A stretch of 64,000 nt of DNA from an uncultured Flavobacteriaceae bacterium (GCA_937959395.1 CALGLR010000057.1:1-64000), one strand, 5' to 3'; counted from the stretch's first letter, positions 26,357-35,583 are shown. Translations and numbers: made by a program. The notes: a model not told the origin generated them from the sequence alone.

Positions 26357-28471
26357 TTATTCAATACTAATCTTTTTATTTGAAATAGTTCCGTTTACTT
26401 CAACTCTTAAAAAATAAAGTCCGCTATCTAATTTTAACTGGTTTCTATCTATAGTTACATTGTGTTTTCCTTTACTTAAAGTATTAGAATATATAGTAAT
26501 AGATTGTCCATTTATGTTAATAATTTTAATAGAAACTACTCCAGATGTATCTGTTACATTTAGGTTTAGTATCGCTTTATCTTTTAATGGATTTGGATAA
26601 AAACTAAAGTTTTTGACTATAGAATTATCATCTACGCTTAAACGACTTAAAGGAGAGCTATGCCAAGTGTTATTATAATAATAAGGTTCGTTAGAACATG
26701 TGTTTAAATCTGAAGTTTGATTGTTTCCATTATTACTAAAAATGATATTAGAGCAATCTCCATCTATGGTTATTGTTTCATAGCCATTATTTGAGTTGAT
26801 TAATTGTTTTCCTGGCCATTGTCCATTAGTTGGTTCTAAATTATCATTCCAGGTATAGGCATGTGTGTAATTTTTTACATAAACTTCAAAGTTTCCAGAG
26901 TTTCCACCAGAAGGAGAAGCATGCCATGAATTATCGTAAAAATAAGGTTCATTGGAACATGTGTATAAATCATCTGTTTTGTTACCTCCATTATTACTAA
27001 AGATCACATTAGAACAACTCCCAGTAACTGTTGCAGAAAACCAACCATTCCCTTCATTATTTAATGAGCTTCCTGGCCATTGCCCGTTAGTTGGGTTTAA
27101 ATTAGTATCCCAACTATAAATTGTAGAATAATTTTGAGTATATATTTTAAAAGTTTCTGTGTCATCATTATCGTCATCATCATCATTATCTGTATTACCT
27201 TGATTAGTCCATACAGCATAATTGTTTCCTGAAGCCACAAGGTTCCAATTTTGTCCAGATGGTGACCAATTGTTAGGTCCCATTTTTACAGCTACATCAT
27301 AATTATTTCCATTGGTAATGGCTGCATAAAGACCATTTTGCGCCGTTTGGATAGACGTGTTACTTTGGCTATGAATACCTGCTTCTTTACGAATACTTAT
27401 TAAATTAGTAATCTCACCTTTTACAGTGTCACCCCAATCAAATAAATGTGGCCAATAAACACATGGTACACCAGGATGGGTTAATAAGTACGCATAAGTT
27501 TGTACTACATTACCGGCATTTAATACATTATTTGGGGTATCATATCTTGGTGTATCATGATTTTCAACAAATGTTGTATTATTTCTTGGATCCCATCCTA
27601 TTCCTCCAGATGGCTCACCATTATTATTTAAATAAGAATAGTTATTATCTCTTATAACAGATTTTAAGGTGAAATAAGTTGGAAAATCGAAAGCAGCAGA
27701 TCCAGTACCGTTTATCCAGTCTTGAATGACTTGTTTGTTTGAATTAAAATTTTCACCTACAGAATAAGTAGGGTTTGTAGCGCCGTTATATAATCTAAAG
27801 TAATATTCATCGAAACCATGTACAAAATCATAACGCCATCCTTTGTACCCTATGTTTTTAAGATTATTTAAAAAATCAATAATACTATTTTGTACATATG
27901 TTTTTGTATGATCAATATCTCTCGCTGCTTCATAAGAAGTACCTGTGTCATTATTGCCTCTAGGATTAGTATTATAATATTCTGGGACACTCCATACTTC
28001 ATCATTAGAAGTAATGGCATCAGTTCCCCAAGCAGGGTTTGTAAAATCTACATAATTTGTAGATCCTACACGATGGTTTATCACAATATCTGCAACAGGT
28101 TCTATTCCTTTTGAGTTTAATGTATTCAGCATATCTATATGAGCTTGTATGCTCCCATAATTATTAGCAAAATTATTAAGTTCTCTAGGTAAGTAACCTT
28201 CTAGGGATCCAGCATCACTTGGTGGTGGTAACCATATTATGTCTATACCCATATCTGAGATTTCCTGAGATGCATTATTAATAATGTTATACCAGTTGTT
28301 AGGGTTGTTTGCTGCAGATTCCCAATAGAAACCTTGAAGCATAACGCGATCGTCATTTGTTCGTTGTGCTGTTAAATAATAAGATGTAGCAAACAAAGCA
28401 AAAATTAAACAATACATTTTAGGAATTAGAAGTACTGTTTTAGTTGTTTTAAAAAGAGGATTAATTGTCAT
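26357..28471 (-). CDS. Secreted GH13 alpha-amylase with two starch-binding modules
   Basis: 704 residues. Signal peptide (to ~35), GH13 catalytic domain (~38-410) of the plant/archaeal type (VMLQGFYWESAANNPNNWYN, IIWLPPPSDAGSLEGYLPREL), with region I DIVINHR, region II GWRYDFVHG (nucleophile Asp near 214), region III SVGENF (acid/base Glu near 239) and region IV FVENHDTPR (Asp near 305). Two CBM26-like repeats follow (~440-520 and ~527-610; TIYSWDTNLNPTNGQWPG, HAYTWNDNLEPTNGQWPGK), separated from the enzyme by an Asp-rich linker, then a T9SS type A tail (FSFYPNPLKDKAIL). Extracellular starch hydrolysis. Paralogue upstream at 28812 has one module. Confidence 0.95.
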   Translation of the reverse strand: MTINPLFKTTKTVLLIPKMYCLIFALFATSYYLTAQRTNDDRVMLQGFYWESAANNPNNWYNIINNASQEISDMGIDIIWLPPPSDAGSLEGYLPRELNNFANNYGSIQAHIDMLNTLNSKGIEPVADIVINHRVGSTNYVDFTNPAWGTDAITSNDEVWSVPEYYNTNPRGNNDTGTSYEAARDIDHTKTYVQNSIIDFLNNLKNIGYKGWRYDFVHGFDEYYFRLYNGATNPTYSVGENFNSNKQVIQDWINGTGSAAFDFPTYFTLKSVIRDNNYSYLNNNGEPSGGIGWDPRNNTTFVENHDTPRYDTPNNVLNAGNVVQTYAYLLTHPGVPCVYWPHLFDWGDTVKGEITNLISIRKEAGIHSQSNTSIQTAQNGLYAAITNGNNYDVAVKMGPNNWSPSGQNWNLVASGNNYAVWTNQGNTDNDDDDDNDDTETFKIYTQNYSTIYSWDTNLNPTNGQWPGSSLNNEGNGWFSATVTGSCSNVIFSNNGGNKTDDLYTCSNEPYFYDNSWHASPSGGNSGNFEVYVKNYTHAYTWNDNLEPTNGQWPGKQLINSNNGYETITIDGDCSNIIFSNNGNNQTSDLNTCSNEPYYYNNTWHSSPLSRLSVDDNSIVKNFSFYPNPLKDKAILNLNVTDTSGVVSIKIININGQSITIYSNTLSKGKHNVTIDRNQLKLDSGLYFLRVEVNGTISNKKISIE

Positions 28472-28540
28472 AGTTGCATATTTAACTGTTAATTATTATC
28501 AATCTAACAATTTTTTAACTTTTTTTTTGAATTGAAAACC

Positions 28541-28569
28541 ACTACAACGTTTTCGAGTTGATAACTTTT
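28541..28569 (-). promoter_or_regulatory. Conserved 29-bp element upstream of amylase 1
   Basis: This 29-bp block, with core CAACGTTTTCGAGTTG, is identical to 30702-30730 and sits 70 bp before the start codon. The flanking DNA of the two copies is unrelated, so the block is probably a regulator site; CAAC/GTTG arms suggest a LacI-like operator. The rest of the 340-bp gap 28472-28811 holds an A/T-rich leader and the terminator of the next gene. Confidence 0.75.
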
Positions 28570-28755
28570 GCTGTTTTTTGTGTTAAATAGGTGGAATTCT
28601 TATTTTTCTACTTAAATTTTAGTATTATCGCAATATATTTTAGATATTATATTAATTTGATATTTTAAATAGTGAAGAGTGTTTTTTATTTAAAATATGT
28701 TCTTTACTTTATGGATGTTTATTCTTCTTTTCTAAGACAAATAGAGAACAAAAAA

Positions 28756-28776
28756 AGCTGTCCGATATGGACAGCT
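28756..28776 (-). terminator. Terminator downstream of second GH13 gene
   Basis: AGCTGTCC (28756-28763) and GGACAGCT (28769-28776) form an 8-bp perfect stem, loop GATAT, followed on the minus strand by a run of T. It ends the transcript of the amylase gene at 28812-30626. Confidence 0.85.
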
Positions 28777-28811
28777 CTAATTGCAAATAAAAATAATAAA
28801 AACAAGTTTTT

Positions 28812-30626
28812 CTATTCGATAATAATTTTTTGAATACTTGTCTTTTGGTTAGCTTTAATTCTTAAAAAATAAAGTCCAGACTGTAATTGTTGCTCATTCT
28901 TATTAAAAGAAACAGTTTGAGTTCCATTAGCCATTTTTCCTTTAAAAATAGTTTGAGATTTACCGTTTAGTTGTACTATTTCTACCCAAATAGCTTTTGT
29001 AGAATCTAAAACATTAAGGTTTATATAACCATCACTTTTTATAGGGTTTGGAAATATAAAAGGTTGATTAATGTTATTAATATCATTAACACCTAATACT
29101 CTAGGGCTTTCATGCCATGTACCATCATAATAATAGGGTTTATCATCACAAGTACTTAAGTCTGCAGTTTGGTTGTTTCCGTTATTGCTAAATATAACAT
29201 TAGAACATGTTCCTGTTATAGTTGCCGATCTATAACCATCAACTATTTCAGATAATTCTGTACCTGGCCAAGGACCATTAGATTCTCCACCAGCTGTAGT
29301 CCAAGTATAAACATGCGTAAAATTTTCTACATATACTGTAAACTCACCATCGTTTGTAGTGGTATCATCTTCAGTAGTCCAAACCGCATAATTGTTACCA
29401 GAACTAACAAGTGTCCAATCTGCACCTGTTGGAGACCAATCGCTTGGACCCATTTTCATTGCTACGTTAAAATTTTCTCCACTAATAATAGCAGCATAAA
29501 CACCATTTTGCGCTGTTTGAATAGCTAATGAACTTTGACTATGAATTCCTGCTTCTTTACGAATCGATATTAAGCTACTTATTTCTTGTTTTAAAGTATC
29601 TCCCCAATCAAATAAATGTGGCCAATAAATGCAAGGAACTCCAGGATGCGTTAATAAATAAGCATAAGCTTGACCAACGTTTCCAGCATTTAATACATTA
29701 TTAGGCGTGTCATAACGAGGTGTATCGTGGTTTTCTACAAATGTCGTATTATTTTTTGGATCCCATCCTATACCTCCAGATGCTTCTCCGTTATTTGCTA
29801 AATATGAATAGTTGTTATCTCTTATAACAGATTTTAAAGTGAAATAGGTAGGAAAGTCAAAAGCTGCAGATCCAGTATTATCAATCCAATCTTGAATCAC
29901 TTGTTTGTTAGAATCAAAGTTTTCACCTACAGAGAAAGTTGGATTTGTAGCATTATTATATAAAGTGAAATAAGACGTATCAAAACCATGAACTAAATCA
30001 TAACGCCAACCTTTATATCCTATGGCTTTTAAATTGTTTAAAAACTCAATAATACTATTTTGTACGTAGGGTTTAGTGTGATCTATATCTCTTGCCGCAT
30101 CGTAAGGATTTCCAGTGTCATTTTCACCCCTTGGGAATGTATTAGAATACTCAGGTTCATTCCAAACTTCATCATTAGAAGTAATAGCATCAGTTCCCCA
30201 TCTTGGGTTCTCGAAATCTAAAAAATTAGTGTTTCCAACTCTGTGGTTAATTACAATATCAGCAATAGGTTCTACTCCTTTTGCATTAAGTGCATTAAGC
30301 ATGTCTTTGTGAGCTTGTAAACTCCCATAGTTATTTGCGAAATTATTAAGTTCTCTAGGTAAATACCCTTCTAGTGATCCTGCATTACTTGGTGGTGGTA
30401 GCCAAATCATATCTATACCCATAGCAGAAATCTCTTGAGATGAGTTATTAATAATATTATACCAATTATCAGGGTTATTGGCAGCTGCTTCCCAATAAAA
30501 ACCTTGTAATAGGACGCGATCATCGTTTGGTGCTTGCGCGGATGCAATTGTTGTTAAAAAAAACATGGATAGAAAGAGACCCGCTAGAGTCGTTTTCCAT
30601 CTCTTTAAAGGGAAATTTTGTGACAT
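28812..30626 (-). CDS. Secreted GH13 alpha-amylase with one starch-binding module
   Basis: 604 residues, closely similar to the neighbour at 26357 through the whole catalytic domain. Signal peptide (to ~30), GH13 domain with DIVINHR, GWRYDLVHG, SVGENF and FVENHDTPR, one CBM26-like module (~432-515; HVYTWTTAGGESNGPWPG) and a T9SS type A tail (FIFPNPIKSDGYINL, LQSGLYFLRIKANQK). The pair arose by tandem duplication with gain or loss of a binding module. Shares the 29-bp upstream element, so both should respond to the same signal, presumably starch or maltodextrin. No SusCD-like pair is adjacent. Confidence 0.95.
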   Translation of the reverse strand: MSQNFPLKRWKTTLAGLFLSMFFLTTIASAQAPNDDRVLLQGFYWEAAANNPDNWYNIINNSSQEISAMGIDMIWLPPPSNAGSLEGYLPRELNNFANNYGSLQAHKDMLNALNAKGVEPIADIVINHRVGNTNFLDFENPRWGTDAITSNDEVWNEPEYSNTFPRGENDTGNPYDAARDIDHTKPYVQNSIIEFLNNLKAIGYKGWRYDLVHGFDTSYFTLYNNATNPTFSVGENFDSNKQVIQDWIDNTGSAAFDFPTYFTLKSVIRDNNYSYLANNGEASGGIGWDPKNNTTFVENHDTPRYDTPNNVLNAGNVGQAYAYLLTHPGVPCIYWPHLFDWGDTLKQEISSLISIRKEAGIHSQSSLAIQTAQNGVYAAIISGENFNVAMKMGPSDWSPTGADWTLVSSGNNYAVWTTEDDTTTNDGEFTVYVENFTHVYTWTTAGGESNGPWPGTELSEIVDGYRSATITGTCSNVIFSNNGNNQTADLSTCDDKPYYYDGTWHESPRVLGVNDINNINQPFIFPNPIKSDGYINLNVLDSTKAIWVEIVQLNGKSQTIFKGKMANGTQTVSFNKNEQQLQSGLYFLRIKANQKTSIQKIIIE

Positions 30627-30701
30627 TATCAGTTTATTTAGTTATTAATCAATGTTTAGTAAAAATAACAACAATTTTTTCATTATTTATTATTATTAGT
30701 T

Positions 30702-30730
30702 ACTACAACGTTTTCGAGTTGATAACTTTT
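30702..30730 (-). promoter_or_regulatory. Conserved 29-bp element upstream of amylase 2
   Basis: Exact copy of 28541-28569, 76 bp before the start codon at 30626. Core CAACGTTTTCGAGTTG with CAAC/GTTG outer arms. Confidence 0.75.
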
Positions 30731-30842
30731 ATTTTTCAAGTAACTCATGGGTAATTACATGTTTTTAGTCGATCATTAGTTTCTCAATATTCCTTATCTT
30801 CACAATGTAAAGGACTAAACAGTAACCTAAATTACCCCAAAT

Positions 30843-31484
30843 ATGGATTTCGAGATCTTTAAAGCCGCATTAGTTAAAATAGAAAAATTGCCACTGCCAG
30901 GTCAAACGTCTCAGTTTAAAATGTCACCACCTTATCGGGAAAAATTAATCACTCTACAAAAAGATAAAATTAAAAACGCTAAGAAAGCGGCAGTGATGGC
31001 TTTGTTTTATCCCAATATTGATGATAAAGCTTATCTTATTTTAATTCTTCGTAAAACATATAAAGGAGTGCACTCTGCTCAAGTTGGTTTTCCGGGAGGA
31101 AAAGTAGAGCAGGAGGATGGTACTTTACAAAAAACAGCTTTAAGAGAAACGGAAGAAGAAATAGGAGTTCCTATTCAATCTATTCAAGTCTTAAAGCAAT
31201 TAACTCAGATTTATATACCGCCTAGTAATTTTTATGTACATCCTTTTATTGGAATTTCTACTGTCACTCCACAATTTATAAAACAAGATTCTGAAGTCGA
31301 GGCTCTTTTAGAAATATCAGTTAGTGATTTTTTAAATGAAAATAGCTTAACAACTAAAACAGTATCAACGAAGTACGATAAAAAAATTGATGTCCCAGCT
31401 TATGAATTGAATGGTCATTTAGTATGGGGAGCAACAGCGATGATGCTTAGTGAGGTAAAAGACTTGATAAAAGAAGTATTGTAG
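30843..31484 (+). CDS. Nudix hydrolase, CoA pyrophosphatase-like
   Basis: 213 residues. The Nudix box is complete (GGKVEQEDGTLQKTALRETE then EEIGV), preceded by HSAQVGFPGG, which matches the extra signature of the CoA/acyl-CoA pyrophosphatase branch (NudL/YeaB). It would cleave CoA to phosphopantetheine and 3',5'-ADP using divalent metal. The acyltransferase gene follows after 45 bp in the same direction and may be co-transcribed. Confidence 0.9.
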   Translation: MDFEIFKAALVKIEKLPLPGQTSQFKMSPPYREKLITLQKDKIKNAKKAAVMALFYPNIDDKAYLILILRKTYKGVHSAQVGFPGGKVEQEDGTLQKTALRETEEEIGVPIQSIQVLKQLTQIYIPPSNFYVHPFIGISTVTPQFIKQDSEVEALLEISVSDFLNENSLTTKTVSTKYDKKIDVPAYELNGHLVWGATAMMLSEVKDLIKEVL

Positions 31485-31529
31485 TGCTTTAGTTTTTTTA
31501 CATTTGTAAATTAATAGCTAAATTAATTT

Positions 31530-32342
31530 ATGGGATTATTCAAAAAAAATCCTTTTGGACATATACTTTTTGTAAAAAAATGGTTAATAAGAATTCTAGG
31601 CGCACTTTCGCATGGGCGTTTTAGAGGGTTTAATCAACTTCAAATAGAAGGATCTAAAATTATTAAAGATCTACCGGAGACAAACGTTTTGTTTGTATCT
31701 AATCATCAAACTTATTTTGCAGATGTCGTTGCTATGTTTCATGTTTTTAATGCCAGTTTAAGTGGAAGAGAAGATACTATTAAAAATGTAGGATACCTTT
31801 GGAACCCAAAACTTAATGTGTATTATGTAGCAGCAAAAGAAACGATGAGGTCGGGGATTTTACCTAAAATACTGGCTTATGTAGGTTCTATTAGTATTGA
31901 GCGTACATGGCGCAGTAAAGGTGAAAATATAAATCGTCAGGTAAAAATGAGTGATATTACAGCCATTAAAACTGCGCTTGATGATGGCTGGGTGATTACT
32001 TTTCCGCAAGGAACTACAACGCCGTTTAAGCCTATTCGTAAAGGTACAGCTCATATTATTAAGCAATATAAACCAATAGTAGTACCTATTGTAATTGATG
32101 GTTTTAGGCGTTCTTTTGATAAAAAAGGGTTGCGTGTTAAAAAGAAAAATGTTTTTCAGTCTTTTGAAATTAAAGAGCCACTAAAAATAGATTATGAAAA
32201 CGAATCTATAGATGATATTGTAGAAAAATTGGAATATGCTATAGAACAGCACCCTTCATTCTTGAAAGTAATTCCATTGAAGGATATAGAGGAAAATGAA
32301 GCCTTAAATAAGAAGCGACACCAGTGGTTTGATGAATACTAA
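31530..32342 (+). CDS. 1-acylglycerol-phosphate acyltransferase (PlsC-like)
   Basis: 270 residues. Acyltransferase motifs: SNHQTYFAD (NHx4D, near residue 57-64), the second motif around YVAAKETMRSG, FPQGTTTPFKP (block III variant of FPEGTR, with Gln for Glu) and VPIVIDGFRR (block IV). Membrane-associated phospholipid or ornithine-lipid synthesis is likely. The Glu-to-Gln change in FPQGT occurs in some homologues and does not by itself imply loss of activity. Confidence 0.88.
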   Translation: MGLFKKNPFGHILFVKKWLIRILGALSHGRFRGFNQLQIEGSKIIKDLPETNVLFVSNHQTYFADVVAMFHVFNASLSGREDTIKNVGYLWNPKLNVYYVAAKETMRSGILPKILAYVGSISIERTWRSKGENINRQVKMSDITAIKTALDDGWVITFPQGTTTPFKPIRKGTAHIIKQYKPIVVPIVIDGFRRSFDKKGLRVKKKNVFQSFEIKEPLKIDYENESIDDIVEKLEYAIEQHPSFLKVIPLKDIEENEALNKKRHQWFDEY

Positions 32343-32421
32343 TTTAGTAAGTCATTAGTTTGTGATATTACAATTAGGTTAAAACAAATGAAACATACTT
32401 TTTTATAGTTTTATAATTTTA

Positions 32422-33849
32422 GTGTTATTCATAGGATGCGAAAAAAACAAATCAGAAACCATAAGTAAATCTCAAACTGAATTTATAGATTATCTTTTTC
32501 AAGATTACAAAGGTGAAAAACCTAGTGCTAGCTTTATCGTTATTAGAGATGGAGAAATTGTTACTTGTCAAAGTTTTGGTTACGCCAATTTAGAAAAAGC
32601 AATAAAAGCAAATTGTAATACCAACTACAGAATTGCTTCGATTACTAAGCAATTTACTGCAATGGCTGTTATGATTTTGATTAATCAAGGAAAGTTAAGC
32701 TATGAAACTAAGCTGAATGACGTTTTTCCTGACTTCCCTGAATATGCAAATGATATTACCATACGAGATTTATTAACCCATCGTTCGGGTCTTATTTCAT
32801 ATTTTAGTCTTTATCCAAGAGACTCTACAAAGCAGATTGTAGATAAAGATGTATTGGCGCTACTAAAACAACAGGATAGTCTTCTTTTTCAGCCAGGTAA
32901 AGAATTTGATTATAGTAATTCAGGCTATGCCGTTTTATCGCAAGTTATTGAGAAAGTATCAGGAAAAACGTTTAAAGAATTCTTGGAAGAAACTATTTTC
33001 AAACCACTCGAAATGAATAATTCAACCATACCTCAAAGCGGAGAAAACATAGTTAATCGTGCTTATGGCTATAAATCTAAAGATTCGGTTTATGAACTAC
33101 ATGATCAAAGTGGATGGAGTGCTGTTCAAGGCGATGGTGGTATTTATTCTTCTTTAAATGATTATTATAAATGGGATCAAGCTTTGTATACTGAAAAGTT
33201 AGTCTCTCAAAAAGATCTTAAAGATGCGTTTAGTAATTGGGCAGCACATGGAAAAAATGATGAGAGAGGATATGGCTATGGATGGCATATACGATTTAAA
33301 AACGGTATAAAATATTTATATCATGGCGGTAGTTCTGCTGGCTTTAAAAATTATGGCGTAAGAATACCTAGTGCTAATATATCGGTTATGATATTTACTA
33401 ATAATGATGATTTTGGACCATATAAATCAAAAAGAAAAGCTATTTTTTTAGCAAGTCTTTTTTCTAAAGGTAGATTGTCAATTCCAATGACAACTTTAAT
33501 AGAGAAGTATATTGATGAAAATGGTTTTGTTGATATAGAAAAAGGAATTAACAAACCAAAAGAAAGAGGGTTTCAATATGAAGACATTAGTGAAAAAGAT
33601 TTTTTTGGTTTAGGTTTTGAGTATATAGGTAGTGGAGAATATGAAAAAGCATTTAAGACTTTTGATTATCTTAAAGTTAAGTATCCCAATTTTTTTGGAG
33701 GTTATTATGGACTTGCTCGTTATTATAAAATTAAAAATGAGAAAGAAAAAGCAATTAAATATTTTGAAAAAGGGCTTGAATTAGCAACAAGTGATTATCA
33801 ATACAGTATTGATAAATCAAGAAAGATGCTTGAAGAATTAAGGAAATAA
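32422..33849 (+). CDS. Beta-lactamase-fold serine hydrolase with TPR tail; 5' frameshift
   Basis: Serine-type class C beta-lactamase/penicillin-binding fold with SITK nucleophile motif (ASITKQFTAMA), YSNSGYAVL (Y-x-N) and HGGSSAGF, followed by a C-terminal region with TPR-like repeats (~370-475). As it stands the frame can only start at the GTG at 32422, giving MLFIGCEKN, a stub of a signal peptide. Upstream, ATG at 32389 begins MKHT and meets a stop at codon 7; removing one T from the T6 run at 32399-32404 would join it to FYSFIILVLFIGCEKN, a perfect lipoprotein signal. The gene is thus a lipoprotein gene with a one-base shift, real or a sequencing error. Confidence 0.85.
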   Translation: MLFIGCEKNKSETISKSQTEFIDYLFQDYKGEKPSASFIVIRDGEIVTCQSFGYANLEKAIKANCNTNYRIASITKQFTAMAVMILINQGKLSYETKLNDVFPDFPEYANDITIRDLLTHRSGLISYFSLYPRDSTKQIVDKDVLALLKQQDSLLFQPGKEFDYSNSGYAVLSQVIEKVSGKTFKEFLEETIFKPLEMNNSTIPQSGENIVNRAYGYKSKDSVYELHDQSGWSAVQGDGGIYSSLNDYYKWDQALYTEKLVSQKDLKDAFSNWAAHGKNDERGYGYGWHIRFKNGIKYLYHGGSSAGFKNYGVRIPSANISVMIFTNNDDFGPYKSKRKAIFLASLFSKGRLSIPMTTLIEKYIDENGFVDIEKGINKPKERGFQYEDISEKDFFGLGFEYIGSGEYEKAFKTFDYLKVKYPNFFGGYYGLARYYKIKNEKEKAIKYFEKGLELATSDYQYSIDKSRKMLEELRK

Positions 33850-33902
33850 TTTTTTATAATATTTAAAAAACACGTTAAATAAGCTTAACATTTTTTAATT
33901 TT

Positions 33903-33962
33903 CCAACAGCCAACAGCCAACAGCCAACAGCCAACAGCCAACAGCCAACAGCCAACAGCCAA
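33903..33962. repeat. CCAACAG heptamer array, ~8.5 copies
   Basis: Eight perfect CCAACAG units and a partial ninth, between two convergent genes, ending two bp before the stop codon of the membrane protein gene (minus). Same unit as at 19692-19720. There are no spacers, so it is a simple tandem repeat. Confidence 0.95.
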
Positions 33963-33964
33963 AA

Positions 33965-34603
33965 TTACACTTCTAATTTTTTCAATTCCTCATAGTTTCT
34001 ATTCAAACGTTTTAATAAAATCCCGTAAAGAAGTTTGTAGAACAGCCATATAATAAAAACAAAGCCTGCCGTGATTATAAAAGCTATAGCGACTAAAAGA
34101 ATTATTTTACCTGTGGCAGCGCCATCTAATTTTAGCATCAGGTCACTATTACGAGTTACGGCAAAATAAAAAGCAATAATCATTGCAACAAATGCGAGTA
34201 CCATATTATAGGCGACATAATATTTAATAACTTTTCGGGTTTTAAGAATGCTTTCCATTAATTTTTTAGCATTATCTGTAACCGATATGGATTTGTAAGA
34301 TTTGTATAAAAAGTATACAAAAGGGATAATAATAAAATAACCAGATATAATAACGACTTTCATTATTAAAGGGTTGCCATAAACAACATCTATGTTTTCT
34401 GAATAACTATCCGATAGTAACATAGGGAGAATAGAGTTTGCAAAAACAAAAAATACTAACTCGACTATACTTATGTAAAATAAAGTCTTAACTATGGAAG
34501 ACGATTTTTTTAAGAGTAACGGGTATATATCTTTAGAAGATAATTGTTTCTCTTGTATGTCATCTTTTTGCCAGTGGCTTTTTAATAAATCTAATTCATC
34601 CAT
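33965..34603 (-). CDS. Four-helix membrane protein paired with ECF sigma factor
   Basis: 212 residues with a cytoplasmic N-terminus (MDELDLLKSHWQKDD) and four membrane helices (~41-62, 77-97, 120-142, 160-190). The N-terminal 50 residues, rich in acidic and helical character, lie where an anti-sigma domain would be. Its gene begins 4 bp after the sigma factor stop, and this pairing recurs in Flavobacteriia, so it is a candidate membrane anti-sigma factor. No named domain recognised. Confidence 0.75.
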   Translation of the reverse strand: MDELDLLKSHWQKDDIQEKQLSSKDIYPLLLKKSSSIVKTLFYISIVELVFFVFANSILPMLLSDSYSENIDVVYGNPLIMKVVIISGYFIIIPFVYFLYKSYKSISVTDNAKKLMESILKTRKVIKYYVAYNMVLAFVAMIIAFYFAVTRNSDLMLKLDGAATGKIILLVAIAFIITAGFVFIIWLFYKLLYGILLKRLNRNYEELKKLEV

Positions 34604-34607
34604 TTGA

Positions 34608-35123
34608 TTACGGATTTAAAATAGTTCTTAGTTTCGTTTTCACTCTATTCATTTTCACTCTTGCATTCACTTCACTAATACCTAATGTTTCACTTATTTC
34701 TCTATAGTTCTTATCTTCTAAGTACAAGAAAACTAGCGCTTTTTCTATGTCATTTAGTTGATGTACAGCTTTATATAATAATTTTAATTGCTGCTCTTCC
34801 GTATCATCGTATTCTTCTGCACTAATTTTAAATTGTACAGCATCAAACTGTTGAGTATTAATACTTCGTTTAGACTTTCTGTATAGTGTAATGGCGGTAT
34901 TTAGGCCAACACGATACATCCAAGTACTAAACTTAGAATCTCCTCGGAATTTAGGATACGCTTTCCATAGCTGTATCGTAATTTCTTGAAACAAATCATT
35001 ATGAGCATCGTAATTGTTGGTGTATAACCGACAAACTTTATGCACAATGTTTTGGTTCTTTTCGAGTAACTCTACGAAATTATGTTCAAGCTCTTTATTC
35101 AAATGGTTAATAGTTAAGGTCAA
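34608..35123 (-). CDS. ECF-type RNA polymerase sigma factor
   Basis: 171 residues. Region 2 is clear (NYDAHNDLFQEITIQLWKAY, FRGDSKFSTWMYRVGLNTAI), and region 4 at ~120-168 (LNDIEKALVFLYLEDKNYRE, ISETLGISEVNARVKMNRVK). It directs transcription of an unknown stress or surface regulon. Co-transcribed with the membrane gene downstream. One ~180-bp inverted repeat arm begins 128 bp upstream. Confidence 0.93.
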   Translation of the reverse strand: MTLTINHLNKELEHNFVELLEKNQNIVHKVCRLYTNNYDAHNDLFQEITIQLWKAYPKFRGDSKFSTWMYRVGLNTAITLYRKSKRSINTQQFDAVQFKISAEEYDDTEEQQLKLLYKAVHQLNDIEKALVFLYLEDKNYREISETLGISEVNARVKMNRVKTKLRTILNP

Positions 35124-35251
35124 TTAATAAGTAGCTAAAGTTAATAAGTTGTTACATATTTTTTAAATTATTTTTAACGTTTTACTGAAAGTCAATCTGT
35201 TATCTGTAATTTTTATTGGTTTTCATCGAAAAAAGAAAGGAAGATATTACT

Positions 35252-35437
35252 AACATCAGTTTGACATCAATGTGTTAGTGATCAAAAACCGTCAATTCGA
35301 GTGATTTTTTGTAACAAAGTGAAAAAAAATAGTATCGAGAATAAATTTTTGATACGAAAACCAATGTTCTCGATACACTTCTCCTAAAGTCGATCCTGAA
35401 GTTTCGGGACGAACTGACGTGATTTTCTTATGTTGGA
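35252..35437. repeat. Left arm of ~180-bp inverted repeat flanking TonB receptor
   Basis: Reverse complement of 37751-37930 at roughly 85-90% identity, including the shared words TCAAAAACCGTCAATTCGAG and TCGATACACTTCTCCTAAAG. Inside it, GTATCGAGAA and TTCTCGATAC form a hairpin. The arm contains a short unmatched replacement near 35395-35408. It lies in the 460-bp gap 35124-35583 together with LytTR site A. Confidence 0.9.
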
Positions 35438-35471
35438 CTTAGGTTATTAATCTATAATTAAGATTAAATAA

Positions 35472-35542
35472 ACACTTCAGCATAAAAAAATAACAGTTCG
35501 GTAAGAATCAATTTTAAAAAGAAGAGCAATACAGCACATTTG
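35472..35542 (+). promoter_or_regulatory. LytTR-type direct-repeat promoter (site A)
   Basis: ACACTTCAG (35472-35480), 12 bp, ACAGTTCGG (35493-35501), 33 bp, -7-like CACATTTG (35535-35542), 41 bp before the start of the TonB-dependent receptor. Same layout as at 8176, 38964 and 45945. Confidence 0.75.
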
Positions 35543-35583
35543 TACTATCAATTAAAATTCTTAATCAAAATAAAACCAGAACA

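Noticed and set aside
33903-33962. Regular short repeats that could suggest a CRISPR array
   Set aside because: The repeats are uninterrupted 7-mers with no spacers, and no cas gene is near.
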